Assembly: GCA_029880325.1 (NCBI GenBank) | Contig: JAOUOP010000002.1 | Location: 160,454-224,453, forward strand | DNA: 64,000 nucleotides | DNA from: Myxococcales bacterium | GTDB taxonomy: Bacteria > Myxococcota_A > Polyangia > Polyangiales > JAFGIB01 | Reading direction: 5' to 3' | Shown: positions 37,581-44,866 of the stretch, piece by piece | How positions within the stretch are numbered: the first letter of the stretch is position 1 | How the letters are laid out: every line of letters begins with the position of its first letter | The notes under the pieces: generated by a model | Databases searched by the model: none | What the model was told of the DNA's origin: nothing | Seen by the model: the letters and a program-made list of their open reading frames with translations, nothing else | Position numbers and translations under genes: made by a program

Positions 37581-39292
37581 GGTGCGTTCTCCGGGGCGCC
37601 GCGGTCGCGTGTGAGGAAGGCTTCTGACTCGATCAGCGCCAGCATGAGATCGGTCACGCTGCCGGCGGAGCCCACCTCGCTGGCGAGGGTGCGCGGGCCA
37701 CAGCGATTGACCCGCACCGGCTCGCCCAGGGCGTACTCGGAAAACTGGGCGGCCGCGCATTCGAGAAAAAGGGGTTCGGCGGCAAGCGCCTGGGCCAACC
37801 CGGCGGCGCCCGTGAACTCGGGGGGATCGAGCAGCGCGAGCTCGCCGGCGCTGTCGACCGGGGCGCCGTTGCTGTACTCGCTGCGGAAGCGGCCGAGCTG
37901 GTCGAGATCTTCCATGCCCAGGCCGACCGGATCGATCTGGCTGTGGCAGCCGCCGCAGGGGTTGAGGGCAGCGCGCGCCTCGGCCTTCTCCCGCGGCAGC
38001 GCCTCCGGCGGCAACTGCGGATTACGGTCCACGGCATCGAGCGGCGGCGTGCCCAGTTCGTAGCAGAGCAGCTCCCGCAGCACGAACACCCCGCGCAGGA
38101 TGATCGACGGCTCCTCCAGACTCGAGTAGCGCGCCGACACCAGCGCCTTGGTCAGCAAGCCGCCCTGGTAGTGAGCGGGCAACTCCAGCTGCTGCCAGCT
38201 ACCGGGTTCACTCGGTCCATCGTCGATGCCGTAGTGCTGCGCCAGGCGGCCGTCGATCTCGCTGTGCTGGGCGCTGAGCAGCCCGGAAACCGGCAGCGCC
38301 GCGTCGCCGAAGAGCCAGGCGTCCAGATCTCGCTCGATCTCCTCGACCATGGCGTCTGCCAACTGTGGGTCAACGCGAGTGCTGTAGTCGGCGCCTTCGA
38401 TATCGAACCACTCCCGGATCACGCGCTTGATGACCTCGCGGCCGCGCGGGTCGTCGAGCAGGCGCTGGGCCTCGGCGCGCAGCACGATGGGGTCGGCCAG
38501 GCTGCCGTCGGCGGCCAGCGTGCGCAGGGCGGCATCCGGCGGTGCGTCGGTCAGGAGATAGGCCAGGTGCGAGGCCAGCTCGTGGCCGGTCAAAGCGAAG
38601 CGCTGGGTGTCATCGCCGGGCTCGCCCACGACCAACTGGCTCATGAATTGGGGCGCCTGGAGCACGGCCGCGATCACCGCGCTGGTCGAGACACGCGGGT
38701 CGAGTCCGTCGGCGACCAGCCCGGCGTAGAGCGCGATCAGGCCGTCGCGCTCCTCGGCCACCAGCGGCCGGCGGTAGGCGCGGGCGCCAAAATCGTCAAC
38801 GAAGCGCGCCAGGCAAGCTTCGCCCTCCGCGCCCACATCGCAGGGCATCAGGGTGTCGAGGTGATCGTGGGCCTGGGCGGCGATGGACTCGGCGGCCTCG
38901 GTCCAGCGTGTGAGCTGGCCCAGGGTCAGCTGGTTGCTGACCGATGAAGTGGAGAAGGCGTGGGCCCTGCGCTCGCGCTGGGGCAGCGCCGGCAACTGCA
39001 GCTCGAATGGGAAGAGGGCTTCGAGGGTGGTGGAGAGCTGGCGGTCGGTGAGGGCGAGGGAGGGACCGGCGTAGGGCTCGGGCTCGCAGGCGTCGCCCCC
39101 GGCGGGGCCAGCGCCCTCGCCCGCGGTGCCGTCGGCGGAACCGGCGCCCTCGCCTGCGGCCGGACCCGAGGTGGCCACCCCATCGGCCCCGCCGCCGTCC
39201 GCGGATTTGTTGCCACCACAGGCCGAAAGCATCAGCAGAAGTACAGCGACAGCGCTCGGGCGGGTGATGGAAATGGAGTCGTGGCGCGGCAT
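37577..39292 (-). CDS. DUF1592/DUF1588 domain cytochrome-like lipoprotein
   Basis: The protein has 571 residues from ATG 39292 with a lipoprotein signal (VAVLLLMLSAC) and a Gly/Ala/Ser linker. Domains in order: DUF1587/DUF1595-like N-terminal part, DUF1592 (RFVDDFGARAYRRPLVAEER, then FALTGHELASHLAYLLTDAPPD), DUF1588 with RRGVFVLRELLC-type text (ILRGVFVLRELLCYELGTPP) and the haem-c motif CGGCH in NPCGGCHSQIDPVGLGMEDL, and a C-terminal DUF1585. Together with DUF1552 it forms a recurrent exported pair that is probably redox-active. A short repeat copy sits upstream at 39377-39396. Confidence 0.88.
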   Translation of the reverse strand: MPRHDSISITRPSAVAVLLLMLSACGGNKSADGGGADGVATSGPAAGEGAGSADGTAGEGAGPAGGDACEPEPYAGPSLALTDRQLSTTLEALFPFELQLPALPQRERRAHAFSTSSVSNQLTLGQLTRWTEAAESIAAQAHDHLDTLMPCDVGAEGEACLARFVDDFGARAYRRPLVAEERDGLIALYAGLVADGLDPRVSTSAVIAAVLQAPQFMSQLVVGEPGDDTQRFALTGHELASHLAYLLTDAPPDAALRTLAADGSLADPIVLRAEAQRLLDDPRGREVIKRVIREWFDIEGADYSTRVDPQLADAMVEEIERDLDAWLFGDAALPVSGLLSAQHSEIDGRLAQHYGIDDGPSEPGSWQQLELPAHYQGGLLTKALVSARYSSLEEPSIILRGVFVLRELLCYELGTPPLDAVDRNPQLPPEALPREKAEARAALNPCGGCHSQIDPVGLGMEDLDQLGRFRSEYSNGAPVDSAGELALLDPPEFTGAAGLAQALAAEPLFLECAAAQFSEYALGEPVRVNRCGPRTLASEVGSAGSVTDLMLALIESEAFLTRDRGAPENAP

Positions 39293-39376
39293 GGGACAGC
39301 TGTTGGTACCGCGAGGGGCGCCCACGGGCTCAGGCTTTCGGGCCGGTCGGCGGGGCCGAGGCTGCCGGCTTCCCCA

Positions 39377-39396
39377 GCTGCCAGGGACGTTCTCAG
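39377..39396 (+). repeat. Short intergenic repeat, copy 3 (left of the ATPase gene)
   Basis: The sequence gctgccagggacgttctcag matches the repeat in its first 16 bases. It lies 5' of the DUF1592 gene and about 80 bases left of the AAA ATPase gene. Confidence 0.7.
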
Positions 39397-39426
39397 GGCC
39401 GCCCGGGGCCATTACTGCGTGACTTA

Positions 39427-39470
39427 CGTATTTGAATTATTGAAAGATACATAATAGAATTGCAAAATAC
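39427..39470 (+). promoter_or_regulatory. AT-rich promoter region of the AAA ATPase gene
   Basis: The stretch gtatttgaattattgaaag then atacataatagaattgc is far more AT-rich than its surroundings. TTGAAT or TTGAAA can serve as -35 and TACATAAT or TAATAG as -10. It begins right after the repeat copy at 39377-39396. Confidence 0.45.
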
Positions 39471-39474
39471 CCGG

Positions 39475-40674
39475 ATGTGGATCCAGCGGCAAATTCGGCC
39501 CGTGTTGGAGCGCATCGCTGCACAGAGGCCGGTGGTCCTGCTCACCGGGGCGCGGCAGTCGGGCAAGACTTCGCTGCTCGAGACGGCGTTTGCCAGCCAC
39601 GGATACGTCAGCCTCGACGAGCCGCTGGAAGCCGAACAGGCCGAGCAGGCCGGCGCGCACTTCTTGGAGCGCCACCCGCCGCCGGTGATCGTCGACGAGG
39701 TGCAATATGCACCCGGGCTGCTGCGGGTCCTCAAGTACGCGGTCGATCGGGAGCGCGAACGCTGTGGCCAGTACCTGCTGACCGGCTCCCAGAAATTTGC
39801 GCTGATGCAGGGCGTCAGCGAGAGCCTGGCCGGGCGCGTGGCCATCCTGGAGCTGCACTCGCTGTCGCTCGGCGAAATCGAGGGCGTCCGCGGCCCCATC
39901 GACAACCGGCCCGCCCTGCTCGAGGCCCTGTGGCGCGGCGGCTACCCGGAGCTACTGGCACGCGACCTGGCCCCTCCCCGCTTCTACGCGGACTACGTGG
40001 CCACCTACCTCGAGCGCGACGTGCGCCAGGCGCTGAACGTGCGCAACCTGCGCGACTTCGATCGATTCCTGCGTCTCTGTGCCACCCGCACCGGCCAACT
40101 GCTGAACATGAACGGCCTGGCCGGCGACGTCGGCGTCAGCCCGAACACCATCCGCAGCTGGCTCAGCGTCCTGGAAGCCTCCAACGTGGTGCTGCTGCTT
40201 CCGCCCTACTTCGCCAACCTGGGAAAACGCCTGGTCAAGTCACCCAAGCTCTACTTCCTGGACACCGGGCTGCTGTGCCACCTGCTGGGCATGCGCCGCC
40301 CCGATGCGCTCGGCGACAGCGCCCTGCTGGGGGCGCTCTTCGAGACCCTCGTCGCCGGCCAGTTGGTGCGCGCCTTCGAAAACCGCGGCCAGCGCGCGCC
40401 GCTGTATTTCTACCGCGACCACCACGGCAACGAGATCGACTTCGTTATTCCAGAAGGCACGCGCGCCCATCTGATCGAGTGCAAGTGGGCCCAAACCCCG
40501 ACGCTCGGCCGGGGTCCGGCCACCGTCGCCACCGCCTTTGGCGAAGAGCGCGTCTTGAGTCTCAGCTGCGTCACACCCTCGCGCACGTCCACGCAGACCG
40601 CGTCGGGCCTGCAGCTGCGCAATCCCGTGGACTTCGACTGGCTCGCGGGCGATGACGTTGCGGGCGCAGCGTGA
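39475..40674 (+). CDS. AAA_14/DUF4143 ATP-binding protein
   Basis: The 399-residue protein (ATG 39475) starts MWIQRQIRPVLERIAAQRPV, then the Walker A motif LLTGARQSGKTSLL, Walker B PPVIVDEVQYAPGLL and sensor YLLTGSQKFALM. The C-terminal DUF4143 part has LYFLDTGLLCHLLGM and the nuclease-like end FYRDHHGNEIDFVIPEGTRAHLIECKW, a PD-(D/E)xK-like pattern. Such solitary ATPases are common on mobile DNA and are of unknown role, perhaps defence or toxin-like. The AT-rich promoter and flanking short repeats suggest the gene was inserted. Confidence 0.88.
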   Translation: MWIQRQIRPVLERIAAQRPVVLLTGARQSGKTSLLETAFASHGYVSLDEPLEAEQAEQAGAHFLERHPPPVIVDEVQYAPGLLRVLKYAVDRERERCGQYLLTGSQKFALMQGVSESLAGRVAILELHSLSLGEIEGVRGPIDNRPALLEALWRGGYPELLARDLAPPRFYADYVATYLERDVRQALNVRNLRDFDRFLRLCATRTGQLLNMNGLAGDVGVSPNTIRSWLSVLEASNVVLLLPPYFANLGKRLVKSPKLYFLDTGLLCHLLGMRRPDALGDSALLGALFETLVAGQLVRAFENRGQRAPLYFYRDHHGNEIDFVIPEGTRAHLIECKWAQTPTLGRGPATVATAFGEERVLSLSCVTPSRTSTQTASGLQLRNPVDFDWLAGDDVAGAA

Positions 40675-40686
40675 CAGCGGATACAG

Positions 40687-40758
40687 CCGAAAGGCAGCCG
40701 CGCTCGGACAAATAGCTCTGCACGGGGCCCGCTGTTGAGCGGGCGAGCGCCGGCCCGA
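40687..40758 (-). pseudogene. Remnant of the 3' end of a DUF1552 gene
   Basis: On the minus strand this 72-base stretch reads GARPLNSGPRAELFV, matching the C-terminus GGRPLNSGPLSELFA of the intact DUF1552 gene 4.5 kb away. DNA identity runs on through the stop region (shared caaatagct and cgctgttgag). Only the last ~20 codons survive and no stop follows at the same place. It is flanked by short-repeat copies. Confidence 0.7.
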
Positions 40759-40759
40759 A

Positions 40760-40779
40760 GCTGTCAGGGACGTTCTTGC
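40760..40779 (+). repeat. Short intergenic repeat, copy 4
   Basis: The sequence gctgtcagggacgttcttgc is one substitution away from the shared 16-base core. It abuts the DUF1552 remnant. Confidence 0.65.
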
Positions 40780-40825
40780 CCGCCGCTCGGCGGCGCCTCG
40801 CCCGACGTGGCGGCCCGGTCCCGAG

Positions 40826-40845
40826 GCTGCCAGGGACGTTTCTGG
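40826..40845 (+). repeat. Short intergenic repeat, copy 5
   Basis: Exact 20-base match to copy 1 at 35191-35210, in the same orientation, 46 bases after copy 4. Confidence 0.75.
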
Positions 40846-40970
40846 CTGGGCGGAGGCAGCCCCGCCCGCCCTCGCCTCCTGATAAATCACACATAGATGG
40901 CCCAATCTTCAACATAGAACGTGCGATCTATCGCTAGACTCGGACCATGGGCTGTGGCTGACTGCTTGGC

Positions 40971-42307
40971 ATGGCGAGATCGATGAGAGGCTTGTGCGGT
41001 GCCGTGGGGCTGATGCTCGCGGCGTGCGGGGGGGGCAAACCGGCGACGGGGATGCGCTGCCCCCACCCCCCTGGGCATCGGGACCCGCAGCTCTGGACGG
41101 CTGCCTGGTGGGCAACTACACGCCGCTGGCTTCGCTCGACGAACCGAGCCCGGCCGGCTTCAGCGGCAACGACATGCTACGGCTGGTCGAACGCCCCTTC
41201 AGCGCCCCCCTGCTGTGGCACTCGACCGTCGAAGATTGGGGCTACAGCCTGACGATCGCGCCGAAGGCCGACGGCGGGGAGTCCCTGGAGGTCGAGATCG
41301 GCCATGCGGGCGGGGCCGCACGCTATCTCGACGTGGGCTCGGCGTGCCCCATCCGAGTGGAACTCGACGTCATCGTCCGACTTCGCACCGAGAGCGGGGC
41401 CTTTGACGAGGAGGTGGAGGCGATCCTCTTTGCGACCAGCACCCACCAGGTCGGCCTCGGGCTGATCTTCCGCACCGATGAAACCTCGGATCCACCGCCG
41501 TACGCCCGAGCCCCGTTCGCCCAAGGGGAAGCCGACTACCAGCCGCGTCTCCATGCTCTCGGCGGCAGCCTGGCGGTGAGCGCGCGCGACGAAGAAAACT
41601 CGACGACGTATCGGGCGACCGGACTGCTGGTCTCCCTGGTCGCCAACGAGCTGGGCCTGACGGGCAACGTGGTCGCCTGGCTGGCAAGCCCCGACGGGGG
41701 CCGCGGGAGCACGGTGGCCGCGGTCGGCAGTCACTGTGGTGAGCAGCTCGGCTTTGCCTGGGACAGCGCGCAACCCACGTCGCAGAACGGTCTATCTCCC
41801 GAGCAGATCGTCGACCTACTGAACGCGCTCTCGATCGAAGCCGTCCACGAAGCGGGCGTTGCGCGGCCCTTGGAGCACCACTTCTCGGCACTCACCGACG
41901 AGGCCTGTGCGGACCTTTCGAGCGGTTCTCCCTCCCTCGAACTCGAGGTCGACTGGGCCCTGAGCACGGCCCACGAAGAGCTCAACATCGATGGCAGCTG
42001 GCCGGTGATCATTCGCGCGCCGGACGACGGCTCGTCCGCGCCCAACATCGCCATCGGGCTACGGGAGGGCGACCATCTTGCGCCGAACACCCTCGAGTCC
42101 CGGTGGGGCATCATGGGCCTCGACCTCTCCGGCTACGATACCGCGGGCTTGAGTCTCGAACTCGAGGTCACCCGCAGCGGCACCCAAGCGGAAGTCAACG
42201 GCCTGCTGGAACTCACGGCGCTGACCGTGCCGGAGGACCGACCGGTGGCCACCGGCGACGGCGATCTTCAGCTCCGCCTCACGCTGCGGTCACCCCCGGC
42301 ACCGTGA
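40971..42307 (+). CDS. Lipoprotein gene split by a frameshift at a G8 tract
   Basis: ATG 40971 opens a lipoprotein signal (MRGLCGAVGLMLAACGGG) that runs in one frame up to the G8 tract at 41028-41035. The rest of the protein continues in another frame (QTGDGDALPPPPWASGPAALD, then GCLVGNYTPLASLDEPSPAG) to the stop at 42307. One extra G, or a -1 slip, joins signal and body into a normal ~445-residue lipoprotein. The body is beta-rich with many acidic residues and no recognised family. The 3' end overlaps the convergent kinase gene by 40 bases. Either a phase-variable tract, programmed slippage, or a base error explains the split. Confidence 0.6.
41028..41035. repeat. Homopolymer G8 tract at the frame change
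   Basis: Eight consecutive G lie exactly where the signal peptide and the mature protein are out of frame. Such tracts slip during replication and are also common sites of sequencing error. Confidence 0.8.
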
Positions 42308-43227
42308 GCCGTCCGAGCAAGGGCACCTGCACGAGCCCCCAGCGTCTCGAAGGCGCGAATCTCGGCGTCCAGATAGGCTTGGTTGTCATCATTCCAGGGT
42401 CCGCCGCGTTCGATTACAGCAAACTGGTAAATGATCTCCCGCCGCATCCGTCGCCGAATGAAGGGCACCAGCTGTTCGAGTTCCGCCCCCTCGCATTTGG
42501 GTGCGATCGCAGCGTAGTCCCGGATGAACTCCTCGGCCCGCTGCCGGCAGAGGTCGTCGCCTCGCGGCGCCTTGCACAACTCCCACACCGTCCAGGCGAG
42601 TTCGGCCATGCGGTAGTCGACGCACGCCTCATCCCAATCGAGCACGCCGGTAATGCGTTCGGACGTCGCCAGCAGGTTGCGCGGGTAGAAGTCGCCATGG
42701 ATGGGAAGGCGCAGCAGTCCGCGTTCCGGAAGCGAGCGTTCCCACGCCTGCAACGGGGAATCTTGCAGCAAACCCGGGAGCTTCACCCCCGCGTGCACCT
42801 GAAGCGGATCGCCCGCGGGGGCCAGCTCGGAAAACCGCGCGCTCGCGCGATGCAGCGCTCCGAGTACGTGGGCCGCCTGCCGTCGCAGCGCCGGCTCGCC
42901 GGCGTCCAGGTCGTCGCCGTGAACCCATGGAAACACCGCCACCGAACTTTCGCCGAGCATGGCCACCGTATCGCCGGACGCGAACCGCAGCGGCGCGACC
43001 ACTTCGGGCACGCTGGCGCGGCAGTGCGCCGCCAGCACGTGGGTCCATCGAATGCGCTGCGCCCGGTGTCGGCTCGGATGCACACGCACGACCAGTGAGC
43101 CGACCTCGGAATCCACGCGAAAGACGCGGCACTCGTCGCCGTTGCGAATCTCGCTCCAGGCAGCTTCGGCGACGCCCGTCTCCTGCGCCACGAGTTCATG
43201 CAGAGCACGGTGATCGAGTTCAAACAC
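42268..43227 (-). CDS. APH-type phosphotransferase (aminoglycoside/homoserine kinase-like fold)
   Basis: The 319-residue protein has the kinase-like catalytic loop LPIHGDFYPRNLLA and the metal loop GVLDWDEACVDYRM of the phosphotransferase enzyme family (PF01636). The N-lobe holds RVFRVDSEVGSLVVRVHPS in place of the usual nucleotide Lys segment. Family members phosphorylate small alcohols or antibiotics; overall similarity is nearer to SrkA/homoserine-kinase-like members than to clear resistance enzymes. It is divergent from another APH-type gene at 43366. Confidence 0.82.
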   Translation of the reverse strand: MFELDHRALHELVAQETGVAEAAWSEIRNGDECRVFRVDSEVGSLVVRVHPSRHRAQRIRWTHVLAAHCRASVPEVVAPLRFASGDTVAMLGESSVAVFPWVHGDDLDAGEPALRRQAAHVLGALHRASARFSELAPAGDPLQVHAGVKLPGLLQDSPLQAWERSLPERGLLRLPIHGDFYPRNLLATSERITGVLDWDEACVDYRMAELAWTVWELCKAPRGDDLCRQRAEEFIRDYAAIAPKCEGAELEQLVPFIRRRMRREIIYQFAVIERGGPWNDDNQAYLDAEIRAFETLGARAGALARTAHGAGGDRSVRRS

Positions 43228-43365
43228 GCCTCAGGCCATGGTGACGCGCGGGCGGCGGCGCCGCCACCGTGTTGAAGGCTGCCAGGGAAGCTATTCCTGC
43301 AGCGGAAGCCAGCCCTTTCGAGCCCCCTCGGGCCAGCCTGGAAGCCCTGCGCTATGCTGTAGACC

Positions 43366-44253
43366 ATGGGCCCTCAGGACGTGGCATCCGTGCTTGCAGA
43401 CTTGGGGGCTGACTTTGGTGCCGTTCGTGCCGTCGAGCAAGGCTGGTCCTACTGGACCTTCGAGGTCGAGCCCGGATGGATTTTCCGCTTTCCACGCAAC
43501 GACGACATCGCGCGCTCGCTCGAAGTCGAACTCGAAGTACTTCCCGGCATCGAGGCCCACGTACCCTTCGCCGTGCCGCACTTCGAGCACGTGGGCAGCT
43601 TTCGCGGGCGCCCCTACATCGGCTATCGAAAGATCCCGGGGCGGCCGCTGCGGCCCGAGGACCTGCTCGACCCGGGCTCGGGCACCGACGCGGTCGCGCG
43701 CGCACTGAGCTCGCTCCATCGGGTTCCAAAGGCAGCCGTCGCCGCCGCCCGCGGCATCAACGCGAGTGTTGAGGGCTGGCGGCAGCGCTACCTGGGCCTG
43801 CGTGAAGAGGCCCGTGCGCGGGTCTTTCCTCGGCTCGACGGGCCGTTGGTCGCGGCCGCCGAACGTGGCTTCGATCGCTTCCTGCAAGAGGAACTCCCAG
43901 CGCTCGAGGCCGTGACCGTAGTGCATTACGATCTGGGCTGCGCTCACATCCTGATGGACGAGCCCGGCGCGGAGGTACGGGGGATCATCGACTTCGAGGA
44001 GGTCACCGTGGGCGATCCGGCCGTCGACTTCGTCGGGCTGCTGTGCACCTGCGGCGAAGAAGCCGTGGTGCGCGTGCTCGAACGCTATGGCGGACCCGAC
44101 GACGATCGACTGCAGGCGCGCATCCGCTTCTACGCCTGGATGGGCTCCTACCATGCGCTCGAATACGGCCTCGAGCAGGGCGACGAGGGCATCGTGAAGG
44201 ACGCCTGCGATGGCCTGCGCATACGCCTGGGCCATGCGGCCTTGCTCGCGTAG
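43366..44253 (+). CDS. APH-type phosphotransferase
   Basis: This 295-residue protein has the catalytic loop VVHYDLGCAHILMDEP and the metal loop GIIDFEEVTVGDPAVDF, close to the pattern in APH(2'')-like enzymes. The N-lobe has GWSYWTFEVEPGWIFRFPRN. It could inactivate an aminoglycoside, but similar proteins with housekeeping substrates are common, so resistance is only a possibility. Together with the divergent gene at 42268 it makes a pair of related kinases. It is probably monocistronic. Confidence 0.8.
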   Translation: MGPQDVASVLADLGADFGAVRAVEQGWSYWTFEVEPGWIFRFPRNDDIARSLEVELEVLPGIEAHVPFAVPHFEHVGSFRGRPYIGYRKIPGRPLRPEDLLDPGSGTDAVARALSSLHRVPKAAVAAARGINASVEGWRQRYLGLREEARARVFPRLDGPLVAAAERGFDRFLQEELPALEAVTVVHYDLGCAHILMDEPGAEVRGIIDFEEVTVGDPAVDFVGLLCTCGEEAVVRVLERYGGPDDDRLQARIRFYAWMGSYHALEYGLEQGDEGIVKDACDGLRIRLGHAALLA

Positions 44254-44435
44254 CGCGCTGACCCCGGTCGCTCGTCCGATCGCGGCATCCTGGCCCGACG
44301 ACGATGGTGGCACGGACTTCGAGTCCCTGGATGCCGGCGCACCGTAGCTCTTGACTCGGAGTCGCCCCCGTCCGTAGCTCGAAACGTCGGAGCCAAAAGG
44401 CCCGGGGCGCCCAACCCTGGTAGACTCCCGCTCCC

Positions 44436-44807
44436 ATGTCGTTGCTTGGCAAAGTTTTCGGTGGCCGACCCCGCGTCGTGCCCACGCACCTGCAGACCCG
44501 GGAGGACTTCGCCCGCGAGGTTCTGCGCAGTGAGCTGCCCGTCATCGTGGATGTCTGGAGCCCCACGTGTGCGCCGTGCAAGAAGCTCGTGCCGGTGCTG
44601 ATACGGGTGGCGACCAAGCATCAGGATCGCGTCAAGGTGGCCGAGCTGAGCACGGACGCCGAACCGCAGCTGCTGGCACAGCTCGGCGTGCGCGCCACGC
44701 CCACCATCCTCGTGTACGAGGGCGGTCACGAGGTCGGCCGCATGTCGGGCTTCCGTCCAGCGGGCTGGTTCGATGAGATGATCGAGGCGGAATTTCCCGA
44801 GGAGTGA
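44436..44807 (+). CDS. Thioredoxin-fold protein (CAPC active site)
   Basis: The protein has 123 residues. The thioredoxin fold is clear: ELPVIVDVWSPTCAPCKKLVPVL with the redox motif CAPC instead of the usual CGPC, the cis-Pro loop GVRATPTILVYEGG, and the end GFRPAGWFDEMI. There is no signal peptide, so it is cytoplasmic. It should reduce disulfides or act as a redox sensor. No reductase is adjacent. Confidence 0.88.
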   Translation: MSLLGKVFGGRPRVVPTHLQTREDFAREVLRSELPVIVDVWSPTCAPCKKLVPVLIRVATKHQDRVKVAELSTDAEPQLLAQLGVRATPTILVYEGGHEVGRMSGFRPAGWFDEMIEAEFPEE

Positions 44808-44866
44808 GCTTTTCGATCACTGCACTCGCAAGAGGCCCGGCGTTCGAACGCCGTTGTGCACCCCCA

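Noticed and set aside
43366..44253. Confident antibiotic-resistance call for the APH-type kinase
   Set aside because: Catalytic motifs alone do not separate resistance enzymes from metabolic kinases of the same fold.
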